From positions 1 to 40,509 of the forward strand of contig CAKZNT010000075.1 in NCBI GenBank assembly GCA_937132065.1: a DNA stretch of 40,509 nucleotides, given 5' to 3'. A program made the translations under genes and the position numbers. This document shows positions 22,860 through 31,776 of the stretch, in pieces. Under the pieces are notes generated by a model. The model had not been told where the DNA came from, ran no database searches, and saw only the letters and a list, made by a program, of their open reading frames with translations. Numbering within the stretch: the stretch's first letter is position 1; every line of letters starts with the position of its first letter. Source of the stretch: an uncultured Loktanella sp. (GTDB taxonomy: Bacteria; Pseudomonadota; Alphaproteobacteria; Rhodobacterales; Rhodobacteraceae).

Positions 22860-24146
22860 GTGACCGACCTTAGCAACCGCCGCTTTTTGTTCCTTCAGGG
22901 ACCACATGGGCCGTTTTTCCACAGACTTGGAAAGATGCTGCGCACGGCTGGCGGTGCGGTTTGGCGGGTCGGGTTCAACGCGGGGGATCGCGCATTCTGG
23001 TTCGGCGCAGACAACTACATCTCTTATCAAGGCACGCTTGACGACTGGGCAACCTACTTTGCCGATCTCGTTGACTGCCACAAGATCACCGACATCGTCC
23101 TTTATGGCGATACCCGCCCGATCCACGCACAAGCGGTCGCACATGCCAAATCGGTCGGCCTGCGCGTTCACGTCTTTGAGGAAGGCTACATGCGGCCCTA
23201 CTGGGTGACCTACGAGCGGGGCGGCACAAACGGCAACTCGCGGCTCATGGAGCTGTCAGTGGCACAAATGCAAGAGGCCTTGGCGCTCTCTGATCTGGAT
23301 GTGCCCACACCCCCTGCGCGCTGGGGCGATATGCGCCACCATGTGTTCTACGGTGCGCTTTATCATTGGTTTGTGCTGTTCCGGAACCGGAACTACCGCA
23401 AACTTGCGCGCCATCGTGAACTTCCTGTGATGACAGAAGCCGCACTTTATACCAAACGACTGTTGTTGATGCCATTGATCGCGCTTGATCGGCGCATTGC
23501 CTCCGCACGGATCAGGCATGGCGGGTTTCCCTATCATCTCGTTTTGATGCAGCTGGAACATGACGCAAGCTTCCAGATGCACTCGCCTTTCACACGGATG
23601 AGCGAATTCATCGAGCAAGTCGTGGAAGGGTTCGCCAAAGGCACGCCAAAGCACCACCACCTCGTCTTTAAGGCCCACCCGCTTGAGAACGGACGCTCGC
23701 CGCTGCGCAAAATCATTCAGGATCTCGCCAAACAACATGGCGTTACAAAGCGGGTGCATTACGTGCGCGGTGGCAAACTTGCGCAATTGCTCGACAATGC
23801 GCGCACGGCTGTGACCGTCAACTCGACAGCAGGGCAGCAGGTTTTGTGGCGCAGCATTCCGCTCAAGGTGTTTGGCACGGCGGTTTATTCAAAGCCCGAG
23901 TTCGTGTCCGAACAACCGTTGACGGAGTTCTTTGCCAACCCTTCGCGCCCCGACAGCAAGGCATTCAAGGATTATCGGCGGTATTTGCTCGAAACCAGTC
24001 AGGTTCCGGGCGGATTTTATTCGGCAGGCGGGCGCAGGCAACTGATGCGGCAAGTCGTCGATATGATGCTTAGCGAAGAAGACCCCTATGATGCGCTGCG
24101 CTCTGGCAAGGTTCCACCGCGCCAGCCCTTGCGGATCGTGACCTAA
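22860..24146 (+). CDS. kpsS: Capsular polysaccharide Kdo transferase / export protein KpsS
   Basis: The 428-residue protein resembles KpsS (LipB): the start RRFLFLQGPHGPFFHRLGKM, the central VFEEGYMRPYWVTYERGG, and the C-terminal VVFKAHPLENG-like region at about 263-270 with VNSTAGQQVLWR. KpsS adds the first beta-Kdo to lysophosphatidylglycerol in ABC-transporter-type capsules, after which KpsC extends the linker. The GTG at 22860 follows AGGA at 22845-22848. It is the first of three same-strand genes. No polymerase or ABC transporter genes lie in the window. Confidence 0.88.
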   Translation: MTDLSNRRFLFLQGPHGPFFHRLGKMLRTAGGAVWRVGFNAGDRAFWFGADNYISYQGTLDDWATYFADLVDCHKITDIVLYGDTRPIHAQAVAHAKSVGLRVHVFEEGYMRPYWVTYERGGTNGNSRLMELSVAQMQEALALSDLDVPTPPARWGDMRHHVFYGALYHWFVLFRNRNYRKLARHRELPVMTEAALYTKRLLLMPLIALDRRIASARIRHGGFPYHLVLMQLEHDASFQMHSPFTRMSEFIEQVVEGFAKGTPKHHHLVFKAHPLENGRSPLRKIIQDLAKQHGVTKRVHYVRGGKLAQLLDNARTAVTVNSTAGQQVLWRSIPLKVFGTAVYSKPEFVSEQPLTEFFANPSRPDSKAFKDYRRYLLETSQVPGGFYSAGGRRQLMRQVVDMMLSEEDPYDALRSGKVPPRQPLRIVT

Positions 24147-24311
24147 GCACCACAAGACCTAGGGGCATGCGCGCCAAGCGCGGCAACAGCGCAACAGTTT
24201 TAGCCAACTCAAAAGGGGATCATTGAAGCTGATCTATCTTTTGGCATGGGATTCCCGTAGGTTAAAAAGAAAACTTGAGGCACAATAATAACAGGTCGAG
24301 GAGACCGAGCA

Positions 24312-25445
24312 GTGATTTCTCTGACATTGCGCTTTGCAAAAGGCGCGGCCCTTGTGGTGACCCTTGGCCTTGTGGCCTCTTGTGGTTTGCCCCGTTCAGG
24401 GCCGAACAAAGCTGAAATTTATTCCGGTTCCGTGATGGAGCAAGGCGATGCCTTTGTTCTGATCGTGGATGACCGCGTCAATCGGATCGCCGCAGTGACG
24501 CCCGCCTTGGGCTTCTCGGCTGGCTTCACGAACGCAGGTGTCGTGGGCTCTGATACGATCCGCGCTGGCGACGTGCTGGGTTTGACGATCTGGGAAAACG
24601 TGGATGATGGTTTACTGGTCCCGCAAGGCCAAAACGCAACTGTGCTTGAAGAAGTGCAAGTTGACGGCTCGGGCTTTATCTTTGTTCCTTACGCGGGACG
24701 GGTAAAGGCCGCAGGCAATACTCCAGAGGCGATCCGTCGGATCATTTCTGACAAGCTCTCCGACCAGACCCCTGACCCGCAGGTGCAAGTGCGCCGCTTG
24801 GCTGGTGACGGATCAACGGTTTCGATCGTCGGCGCGGTTGGCGCGCAAGGCGTCTACCCTATCGAGCGCCCGACCCGCACATTGGCGTCAATGCTGGCCG
24901 CGGCTGGCGGCATCGCCGTGCAGCCTGAAATCGCGCAAGTCACTGTTGTGCGCGGCAATCATTCCGGCTCCATCTGGTTTGAAGACCTCTACGATCATCC
25001 CGGCCACGACATCGCCCTGCGCGGTGGTGACCGGATCATCGTCGAGCAAGACACACGCAGCTTTACCGCCCTTGGCGCGACTGGCACACAAAACCGCGTC
25101 GTGTTTGAAAGCAAAGCGATTTCAGCAATCGAGGCGATTGCGCAGGTTGGCGGCCTCCAGTCCACGCTTGCCGATCCAACGGGTGTCTTTGTATTCCGTA
25201 ACGAACCCGAGGAAATCGCGCAGCAGCTTTTGGGCCGCACCGATATCACAGGCACGCAGCGCGTGATCTATGTGCTCGACCTGACGCGTCCGAACGGCAT
25301 GTTCATGGCCCGCGACTTTGCGATCCGCGACGAAGACACCGTTTACGTCACCGAAGCGCCGTTCACCCAGTTCAACAAGTCCATCGCGGCTGCAACTGGC
25401 TCCTTGAACGCTGTGGCAGGTTTGAACACCGCAGTAGGCAACTAA
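24312..25445 (+). CDS. Wza/KpsD-type polysaccharide export lipoprotein
   Basis: The 377-residue protein has a lipobox LVASC with Cys24, so it is probably an outer-membrane lipoprotein. A Poly_export domain follows at about 78-165 (RAGDVLGLTIWENVDDG, then DGSGFIFVPYAGRV), and then SLBB-like beta-grasp repeats (VSIVGAVGAQGVYPIERP and FTALGATGTQNRVVFES). Such proteins form the outer-membrane channel for capsule or exopolysaccharide. The GTG at 24312 has GAGGAG upstream. A 165-base gap to kpsS in which I see no clear promoter or terminator precedes it. It is followed after three bases by kpsC. Confidence 0.9.
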   Translation: MISLTLRFAKGAALVVTLGLVASCGLPRSGPNKAEIYSGSVMEQGDAFVLIVDDRVNRIAAVTPALGFSAGFTNAGVVGSDTIRAGDVLGLTIWENVDDGLLVPQGQNATVLEEVQVDGSGFIFVPYAGRVKAAGNTPEAIRRIISDKLSDQTPDPQVQVRRLAGDGSTVSIVGAVGAQGVYPIERPTRTLASMLAAAGGIAVQPEIAQVTVVRGNHSGSIWFEDLYDHPGHDIALRGGDRIIVEQDTRSFTALGATGTQNRVVFESKAISAIEAIAQVGGLQSTLADPTGVFVFRNEPEEIAQQLLGRTDITGTQRVIYVLDLTRPNGMFMARDFAIRDEDTVYVTEAPFTQFNKSIAAATGSLNAVAGLNTAVGN

Positions 25446-25448
25446 ATC

Positions 25449-27458
25449 ATGGCCAACGGGCCGACCAAAGACGCCGCGCGTGAAAATGCGCGGCGTCTTT
25501 TTGTTTATAACGGCGGCTTTTTGACCAACAGCCGCGTGCGCCGCATCCTGACGCTTAGCGGCTATGACATCAAACTTGGCAAGCCCAAAGAGGGCGATCT
25601 TGTTGGTATCTGGGGGCAAAGCCCGACCGCGCCGCGCGGCGAGGCAGTGGCCTCGAAAACCGACACACCGATCCTGCGCGTTGAAGACGCATTCCTGCGT
25701 TCTGTGTTGACGGGGCGCGACGGGGACGATCCGATCGGGCTTCATATCGACAGCCACGGCGTTCACTTCGATCCGGCCACGCCAAGCGATCTTGAGCGGA
25801 TTCTGCGCGATGATCCGCTTGATGACAGCGCCTTGCTGGCGCGCGCCAAGGACGGCATCGAGACCCTCAAGCGGCTGCATCTGTCGAAATACAACGCCTT
25901 TGATCCTGCGACCCCTGCCCCCGATCCGGGCTATGTGGTTGTGATCGACCAGACCCGCGGCGATGCCTCCGTAAAGGCAAGCGGGGCTGACCTGAACACA
26001 TTCCGCGAAATGTTGTATTACGCCCAAACCGAGCACCCCTCGGCCAAGATCATCATCAAGACCCACCCCGAAACCGCCGCTGGACATCGAGGCGGCTATT
26101 ATACTGACGCCGACACCAATGAGCGGATTTCCCTGCTAGATACGCCGATCTCGCCCTACACGCTCTTTGACGGGGCGATTGCGGTCTATACGGTCAGCAG
26201 CCAGATGGGGTTCGAGGCGATCCTGACAGGGCATAAACCCGTGGTCTTCGGCCAGCCGTTTTACATGGGCTGGGGGCTGACTGAAGACCGCAAACCGCTG
26301 GCGCGCAGGCAGCGAAATCTGACGCGAAATCAGCTCTTTGCGGCTGCAATGCTGATTTACCCCAAGTGGTATGACCCGTTTGACGACTGCCTGTGTAGCT
26401 TTGAAACAGCGGCCCAAACACTTAGTGCAAGCGCGCGCGCATGGCGCGATGATCATGCGGGCTGGAACGCACATGGCATGCGCCTTTGGAAGCGCAAACC
26501 GCTTCAGGCCTTCTTTGGCCGCTATGCGCCTGTGACCTTTTCCAAAACCACTGGACCCCGCCCGCAGATGGCGTGGGCAGGGAAAGCGACCCCAGACCAA
26601 AAGGCGCAGGGGATCACTCGGGTCGAAGACGGCTTTTTGCGCTCGCGTGGGCTTGGTGCGGAGCTAATCGCGCCGCTGTCGCTCGTGCTGGATGACATCG
26701 GCATCTATTACGACCCCACGCAGCCAAGCAAGCTCGAGGCGCTCATCGAGGCATCGCCTTCCCTGTCAGAGGGGGCGCGCGCGCGCAGCCAAGCCCTTAT
26801 CACGGCGCTGATCGACCAGCGATTGAGCAAGTATAACCTTGGCAAACCCGTTCTGGCCGACCTCCCCAAGGGGCGGCGCATCCTTGTGCCCGGGCAAGTG
26901 GAGGATGACGCTTCGATCAAATGCGGCACAGATGGTATTTGCACCAATCTTGCCTTGCTGGAGGCCACCCGAAAGGCAAACCCTGCGGCCATTATCATCT
27001 ATAAACCGCACCCCGATGTCGAGGCTGGCTTGCGGATCGGTGATGTGCCCGAGGCCCAGAAATTCGCTGATGTTGTCGCATCGCATGCTGATCCGATTAC
27101 GCTTATCGAACAAGTCGACGAGGTCTGGACCATGACATCCCTGATCGGCTTTGAGGCCTTGCTGCGCGGCAAGCGGGTGACCTGCCTTGGCACGCCATTT
27201 TATGCAGGCTGGGGGCTGACGGATGATCGTGCCATGCCAAACCTGCGCAGGGTTGCAACGCCCGATCTGATTGCCTTGGTGCATGCTGTGCTGATTGACT
27301 ATCCCCGCTATTTTGACCCCAAAACGGGGCTGCCCTGCCCCGCCGAAGTCGTCGTCGCGCGGCTCGCGTCAGGTGACATCCCAAATGCGGGCAGGCTCAA
27401 CCGGATCACCGCCAAGCTGCAAGGCCTGTTCGCGAGTTACGCCCATATCTGGCGCTAG
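25449..27458 (+). CDS. kpsC: Capsular polysaccharide beta-Kdo transferase KpsC
   Basis: The 669-residue protein contains two related halves. The first has RVEDAFLRS at 77-85 and PFYMGWGLTEDR at about 271. The second has RVEDGFLRSRG at about 391 and PFYAGWGLTDDR at about 582. Known KpsC proteins use two such glycosyltransferase domains to build the poly-Kdo linker that anchors capsules to lysophosphatidylglycerol. Together with KpsS this predicts a Kdo-linked surface polysaccharide. The ATG lies three bases past the Wza-like stop and lacks a good Shine-Dalgarno sequence, so coupling is likely. Codons 7-18 overlap a strong terminator-like hairpin. The stop overlaps that of ribD within CTAG. Confidence 0.92.
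   Translation: MANGPTKDAARENARRLFVYNGGFLTNSRVRRILTLSGYDIKLGKPKEGDLVGIWGQSPTAPRGEAVASKTDTPILRVEDAFLRSVLTGRDGDDPIGLHIDSHGVHFDPATPSDLERILRDDPLDDSALLARAKDGIETLKRLHLSKYNAFDPATPAPDPGYVVVIDQTRGDASVKASGADLNTFREMLYYAQTEHPSAKIIIKTHPETAAGHRGGYYTDADTNERISLLDTPISPYTLFDGAIAVYTVSSQMGFEAILTGHKPVVFGQPFYMGWGLTEDRKPLARRQRNLTRNQLFAAAMLIYPKWYDPFDDCLCSFETAAQTLSASARAWRDDHAGWNAHGMRLWKRKPLQAFFGRYAPVTFSKTTGPRPQMAWAGKATPDQKAQGITRVEDGFLRSRGLGAELIAPLSLVLDDIGIYYDPTQPSKLEALIEASPSLSEGARARSQALITALIDQRLSKYNLGKPVLADLPKGRRILVPGQVEDDASIKCGTDGICTNLALLEATRKANPAAIIIYKPHPDVEAGLRIGDVPEAQKFADVVASHADPITLIEQVDEVWTMTSLIGFEALLRGKRVTCLGTPFYAGWGLTDDRAMPNLRRVATPDLIALVHAVLIDYPRYFDPKTGLPCPAEVVVARLASGDIPNAGRLNRITAKLQGLFASYAHIWR
25467..25502 (+). 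terminator. Strong intrinsic-terminator hairpin inside the 5' end of kpsC
   Basis: A perfect 13-base-pair stem (25467-25479 with 25488-25500) and an 8-base loop run straight into five T at 25498-25502, then GTTT. The element starts 18 bases after the kpsC ATG and lies wholly in the reading frame. It would end transcription after the Wza-like gene unless ribosomes translating kpsC keep the stem open. Confidence 0.75.
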
Positions 27459-28543
27459 GCGTGCCGCCACCGCTGCATCACATCTGTCCCGATCTGACGC
27501 TGCTCACGCAGGGTAAACTGCGGTGCGTCAGCTAGCTTCGTCAGGCCCAGCCCGCCAATTGCTGCCAATCCATCGCCGCCGATCATCTTTGGACCTTGGA
27601 ACAAGATCACATCGTCCACAAGACCTGCCTTGAGCAAAGACGCCGCCAACTGCCCGCCGCCCTCGCAGAAAATGCGGGTCAGCCCCGCTTGCGCCAAATG
27701 CTGCATCATAGCGGTCACATCCACCTTGCCATCGCGCAACGCCACGGGAACCACACGCGCGCCAAGCTCTGTCCAACGGGTCGCATCCCCCGCACCATGG
27801 CAGATCCAGACGGGTTGATCTTTTGCTGTTCTGGCGAGCTTGCCGCTTGTTGGCAAATCAAGATCCGACGACACAATCACGCGCACGGGCTGTAACACAG
27901 GGCCAAAGCCGCGCACGTCAAGCATGGGGTCATCAGCACGCACCGTGCCTGCCCCCACCATCACGGCGTCGTGGCGGGCGCGCATGGCATGCACCAATGC
28001 ACGCGATTGCGGTCCTGTAATCCACTGACTGTCGCCCGTCCTTGTGGCGATACGACCATCCAAAGTCGTCGCGAGTTTCAGGGTCACAAAGGGGCGCTGC
28101 TTGGTTTGGGTCAGGAAAAATCCGGCGTGATCGCCATCTGCTTCGGGTTTCAACACACCTTCGCGCACCGTGATCCCCGCGGCACGCAACCGCGCAAGGC
28201 CCGCACCCGCAACCAGCGGGTTCGGATCACCTGTTGCAACAACAACCGTTGCGACTTTTGCCGCGATCAACGCATCCGCACATGGCGGCGTCTTGCCATG
28301 ATGCGAGCACGGCTCAAGTGTGACATATACGGTCGCGCCCTTGGCCGCTGCACCCGCTTGCGCAAGCGCCTCGGTCTCGGCATGCGGTCTGCCACCATCC
28401 GCAGTGCGACCACGCCCGACAATCACACCATCACGCACGATCACGCAGCCGACCGCAGGGTTGGGCCAAACGCGGCCCATCCCCCGCCTGCCCAAACTCA
28501 GGGCAAGCGCCATAAAGCGGGCGTCATTCTTCTGGTTTGGCAT
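27455..28543 (-). CDS. ribD: Riboflavin biosynthesis deaminase/reductase RibD
   Basis: The 362-residue bifunctional enzyme has an N-terminal zinc deaminase domain with HAETEAL and [11 protein letters not shown], the zinc ligands. The C-terminal reductase domain (from about residue 145) carries [20 protein letters not shown] and the late [11 protein letters not shown]. It deaminates and reduces the pyrimidine intermediate after GTP opening. The ATG at 28543 overlaps nrdR by 20 bases and precedes the conserved [15 protein letters not shown]. It is co-transcribed with nrdR. The downstream neighbour on the same strand would normally be ribE, but the convergent capsule genes intervene. Confidence 0.95.
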   Translation of the reverse strand: MPNQKNDARFMALALSLGRRGMGRVWPNPAVGCVIVRDGVIVGRGRTADGGRPHAETEALAQAGAAAKGATVYVTLEPCSHHGKTPPCADALIAAKVATVVVATGDPNPLVAGAGLARLRAAGITVREGVLKPEADGDHAGFFLTQTKQRPFVTLKLATTLDGRIATRTGDSQWITGPQSRALVHAMRARHDAVMVGAGTVRADDPMLDVRGFGPVLQPVRVIVSSDLDLPTSGKLARTAKDQPVWICHGAGDATRWTELGARVVPVALRDGKVDVTAMMQHLAQAGLTRIFCEGGGQLAASLLKAGLVDDVILFQGPKMIGGDGLAAIGGLGLTKLADAPQFTLREQRQIGTDVMQRWRHA

Positions 28544-28991
28544 CCGGACGCAATTCGGAAACGAATTTGTCAAAGTCATCCGCAGCTTGGAAGTTCTTGT
28601 AAACACTCGCAAATCGGACATATGCCACGGTGTCGATCCGCGCCAGACTTTCCATCACAATCTCGCCGATGGCGGTAGAATTTATATCCGTCTCGCCCAT
28701 GCTCTCCAATCGGCGCACGATACCAGAGATCATCTGATCCATGCGCTCTGGCTCGACAGGGCGCTTTTGCAAGCTAATGCGAATGGAGCGTTCAAGCTTA
28801 TCGCGGTCAAAATCTTCGCGGCGTCCGTTGGATTTGATCACAACCAAATCACGGAGCTGCACGCGCTCGTATGTCGTAAATCTGCCGCCACAAGCAGGGC
28901 AAAACCGACGTCGACGGATGGCCACATGGTCTTCCGCTGGACGTGAATCTTTAACTTGTGTGTCGACGTTTCCGCAAAAGGGGCAACGCAT
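28524..28991 (-). CDS. nrdR: Ribonucleotide reductase transcriptional repressor NrdR
   Basis: The 155-residue regulator has a zinc ribbon with Cys3, Cys6, Cys31 and Cys34. An ATP-cone domain follows (about 48-135, [20 protein letters not shown], then [17 protein letters not shown]). NrdR senses ATP/dATP and represses ribonucleotide reductase genes. Its place before ribD is typical of alphaproteobacteria. The promoter region holds a DnaA-box-like sequence and a palindrome. No classic NrdR box was recognised upstream. Confidence 0.96.
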   Translation of the reverse strand: MRCPFCGNVDTQVKDSRPAEDHVAIRRRRFCPACGGRFTTYERVQLRDLVVIKSNGRREDFDRDKLERSIRISLQKRPVEPERMDQMISGIVRRLESMGETDINSTAIGEIVMESLARIDTVAYVRFASVYKNFQAADDFDKFVSELRPDAKPEE

Positions 28992-29011
28992 GGGCCTGTC
29001 CTCGTTTTATT

Positions 29012-29051
29012 TTTATACTGCCAGTCGTGGGTATATTCCCACTTATCCACA
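29012..29051 (-). promoter_or_regulatory. nrdR promoter region with palindrome and DnaA box
   Basis: On the minus strand TATAAA (29012-29017) is a likely -10 element for nrdR-ribD. Just upstream lie the palindrome GTGGG-N6-CCCAC (29027-29042) and, touching it, TTATCCACA (29043-29051 on the plus strand), a perfect match to the high-affinity DnaA box. Both would sit at or just above the -35 position. Confidence 0.5.
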
Positions 29052-29086
29052 GGACTATAGGGGGGCTGGCAGGATTTGGGTAGACC

Positions 29087-29114
29087 GAAAAACCAGACAC
29101 CAGATGGTGTGTCT
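29087..29114 (-). terminator. Possible intrinsic terminator after the secreted-protein gene
   Basis: In the minus-strand direction ACACC (29106-29110 region) pairs with GGTGT (29097-29101 region) around a 4-base loop. Five T follow four bases later. The stem is short, so the call is moderate. Confidence 0.4.
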
Positions 29115-29127
29115 TAAGAGACTCGGT

Positions 29128-29634
29128 TTAGGGCAAAGCGACCCATTCGCGCGCGCGATCATCCCACGAAAGCCCAGCCTTGCGTTTTGCATCGCCAAGC
29201 AAAATATCCCACGCAAACGTCACCGTTGTGCGGTCGCAATCAAGGTCAACAACCAAGGCATCCCCGCGCGTCACAGAGACCCCGCCAAAGTGCGCGGGCG
29301 CAATATCCTCGTCGGTCTCAAGACCAAACATGCGATCAAAGCCACCGTGCGCCTCATAGGTGTAATCGCCGTTCGAAAAACGAACAGCCTCCCAAATGGC
29401 CCGCCCGATACCGTTCCACGGCACGTAGTCCAGATCGGCAATCGAAGTGGTAATGACCAGTTCGGGCGTCTGGCCCTTGATGCCAAAACGATAGCTGGCG
29501 GCGGCATCATCGAAACAAACCGCAACCGACTTTGCGCTGTTTTCGATCTGGCAAGACATGAAGGTTTCTTCTCCCGCCTCGCATAACGCAAAGGCAGGGC
29601 TGGCAAAAATGACGAATGGTATAACAAGTCTCAT
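29128..29634 (-). CDS. Secreted cysteine-containing protein, paralog of the adjacent gene
   Basis: The 168-residue protein has a signal peptide (MRLVIPFVIFASPAFA) and a mature part with four conserved cysteines (FALC, SCQI, AVCFDD and DLDCD). No named family is recognised. It shares ASYRFG, PELVIT, PWNGIG, IWEAV, HFGGVSVTRG and the C-terminal W..LP with the product of the next upstream gene, so the two are tandem paralogs. AAGGGG upstream supports the ATG at 29634 over a 27-codon extension. It should be periplasmic and the function is unknown. Confidence 0.78.
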   Translation of the reverse strand: MRLVIPFVIFASPAFALCEAGEETFMSCQIENSAKSVAVCFDDAAASYRFGIKGQTPELVITTSIADLDYVPWNGIGRAIWEAVRFSNGDYTYEAHGGFDRMFGLETDEDIAPAHFGGVSVTRGDALVVDLDCDRTTVTFAWDILLGDAKRKAGLSWDDRAREWVALP

Positions 29635-29668
29635 CCGCAATGATCCCCTTTCGGTGAATCTGGCGACC

Positions 29669-30181
29669 CTAGTCAGGAAGCGCGACCCACGCCTGATCGG
29701 TTTGGTTCCAAACATAGCCCAACCGGTTTTTAGCCTCCGAAAGGCCGCTCATGTAGTTGATGTAGATGCTTTCAGGATCACAGGTCAAATCCGCCACCTC
29801 TTTTGCGCCGCGATGGACCAGCACACCACCGAAATGGCCCTCACCAATGACCGCGTCAGGGTCATCGGGGATTTGTCGCTCGATTGCCGCGACGACCATA
29901 TAGGTGTGCCCCGCGTTAAAGAACTGGACCTCTTCCCAAATTGTGCTGCCTGCACCGGGCCACGGCGTATATGTCAAAGAGGCGATCGGTTGCGTGATCT
30001 CAAGCTCGGGCGCACCCGCCTTCGGACCAAACCGATAGCTGGCCACTTCATCATCAAAACAGACCGAGAGCACCTTGGTGCTATCCGTGATCTGACAGGT
30101 CAGGAATGTTCGCTCATAGCCGCCGCAATCGGCCCAAACGGGACCAGCCAGAGCCAAGCAGACTAACGCAGCCCTGATCAT
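29669..30181 (-). CDS. Secreted cysteine-containing protein, paralog of the downstream gene
   Basis: The 170-residue protein has a signal peptide (MIRAALVCLALAGPVWA) and the same motif order as its neighbour: TCQI, SVCFDD, ASYRFG, PELEIT, PWPGAG, IWEEV, HFGGVLVHRG, DLTCD and WVALPD. It differs in the middle (about residues 95-120), where the neighbour has an unrelated stretch. Its start overlaps the stop of the amidohydrolase gene by four bases (ATGA), so it is coupled to that gene. The function is unknown. Confidence 0.78.
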   Translation of the reverse strand: MIRAALVCLALAGPVWADCGGYERTFLTCQITDSTKVLSVCFDDEVASYRFGPKAGAPELEITQPIASLTYTPWPGAGSTIWEEVQFFNAGHTYMVVAAIERQIPDDPDAVIGEGHFGGVLVHRGAKEVADLTCDPESIYINYMSGLSEAKNRLGYVWNQTDQAWVALPD

Positions 30182-31725
30182 GTGCCCGCCCGTGGAATGT
30201 GCCAATCTCGCCCGCGCGCTGTCTCGACATACTCGGGCCATGCGAAATCCAGTGGCGGCTCATAGTCACATAATGGAGGAATATCAGTCACTTCGCGGCG
30301 CTTTTTAAACTCATCCATGGCCGTCCCACGGGCCTTGTCATCTTCCAATATCCGCAAGGCAGAGACCGCCAATACCTTTGCTGCCGCTTGCACCATCGGG
30401 TCGATCGTGGCTGGAATACCGCCAAGCGCATTCATCGCCCAAGCAGGATACGGGCCGCCGCGCAGCGCAGGACGCGCCATATAGAAACGCGCGGTCGGCG
30501 CATGCCATGACATATCCGTATAGTCGTCAGAGGTGGAATTCAGCTGCGAAGGCGCGAGGTCACGCCGCAAGATCGCTTCGGCCTCTTGGGGGTCCACCAA
30601 CTGCTCGCAGGCCGCAAGGATCGGGTCCGCCATTTCCGCCATGCCGCAGGCCTTTTGCACCTCGCGCATCACGTCCTTGGCCGCCGCGTCCCAGACGGGT
30701 GCGCCGACATCCTGAATGCCGCTCCAGACCAGCTTGGCCATTGCGTGATTTGCCAGTCCGGGGCGGGATTTGCAGACCCAGTGGCGCGTGACTTCGCACC
30801 CCGTCATTGCGGCAATCGCCTCTGCGTTGCGGTCAAGTGCCGCCGTGACCCGCTCGGCCATCTCGACCGTTGGCACGCGCATCATATACTGGATTTCGGC
30901 CAATGTTGCAGGCAGGTTGTCGGCTGTCGCTTGGCCTGTGCTGATGATCGATTCCGAGATCGACCAGCCCCCCTGATGGGGCAGCATACTATCGCGCAAC
31001 ATGCGGCCCGCCTGATACATCTGCACCAGCGCATCGTTTGCGCCGGGTGCGCGCACGTCAGAATGGCTTTGCGGGATCGGCGCGCCGTCTGTCGCCCCCC
31101 AAGCCTCGGGCCGCAGGCAGGTAAAGCGGTAAATCATCGAGTAGGCCGCGCCGCAATGGGTATCCCATCGCACCGTGTTACACATCGGCAGCATGTAAAA
31201 CGGATGAAACGAGAGCATCCCTGCAAGGCCGTCGTAATACCCTTTTGCCGCATGGATCGGCTTGGAGCCGCGCACCTTTTCTGCGGGTTCGCCCGTAAAG
31301 CGCAGGCCACCCTGAATGCCGTGTTTCTCCATCGCCGCCTTGGTCGCGAGTAACCCGCCAAGCCCCGCCATCCCCAAAGCAGAGTGCGGATCGGTGTGCC
31401 CCGCCGCATGGGCGCCCAACCCGTCACGCGGACGGCAAATGGTATCTGCCGCCTGACAATTGGCGGGAACCGCGTCGTATTCGGCATACATGCCAACGAT
31501 CGGCCCCGCGCCATTGGACCACTCGGCACAAAATGCAGTGGGCATCCCGCCCGAGCCTTCCTCAACGCTAAACCCTGCGGCGCGTAGCTGACCCACATAC
31601 CACGCCGCAGAGCGATACTCGCGCCATGCAGGTTCAGCGTAATCAAAGATGGTTGCACAGCCGTCGGACAGAAATTTTGCGTTCTGTATGATGTGGCTCA
31701 GGGCGGTTTGATGCGTGTTTTGCAT
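30178..31725 (-). CDS. M20-family amidohydrolase, AbgB-like
   Basis: The 515-residue protein matches the AbgB branch of M20 peptidases. The metal-site region is GAHAAGHTDPHSALGMAG, followed by FTGEPAEKVRGSKPIHAAKG, then LSFHPFYMLPMCNTVRWDT and the late metal-ligand region LNSTSDDYTDMSWHAPTA. E. coli AbgB, with AbgA, splits p-aminobenzoyl-glutamate from folate breakdown. No AbgA or transporter gene is adjacent, so the substrate may be another N-acyl amino acid or amide. The ATG at 31725 is chosen; a TTG ten codons upstream is the alternative. It is co-transcribed with the downstream secreted-protein gene. Confidence 0.85.
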   Translation of the reverse strand: MQNTHQTALSHIIQNAKFLSDGCATIFDYAEPAWREYRSAAWYVGQLRAAGFSVEEGSGGMPTAFCAEWSNGAGPIVGMYAEYDAVPANCQAADTICRPRDGLGAHAAGHTDPHSALGMAGLGGLLATKAAMEKHGIQGGLRFTGEPAEKVRGSKPIHAAKGYYDGLAGMLSFHPFYMLPMCNTVRWDTHCGAAYSMIYRFTCLRPEAWGATDGAPIPQSHSDVRAPGANDALVQMYQAGRMLRDSMLPHQGGWSISESIISTGQATADNLPATLAEIQYMMRVPTVEMAERVTAALDRNAEAIAAMTGCEVTRHWVCKSRPGLANHAMAKLVWSGIQDVGAPVWDAAAKDVMREVQKACGMAEMADPILAACEQLVDPQEAEAILRRDLAPSQLNSTSDDYTDMSWHAPTARFYMARPALRGGPYPAWAMNALGGIPATIDPMVQAAAKVLAVSALRILEDDKARGTAMDEFKKRREVTDIPPLCDYEPPLDFAWPEYVETARGRDWHIPRAGT

Positions 31726-31776
31726 CTGCCCATTGGGCGCAATCTCAACGGGCAAGTCAATCAGGCGTTTGTGCAG

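Noticed and set aside
29027-29042. Palindrome before nrdR as a NrdR box
   Set aside because: It has the 16-base size but its arms (GTGGG/CCCAC) do not match the ACAC/GTGT arms of known NrdR boxes, so I kept it as an unassigned palindrome.
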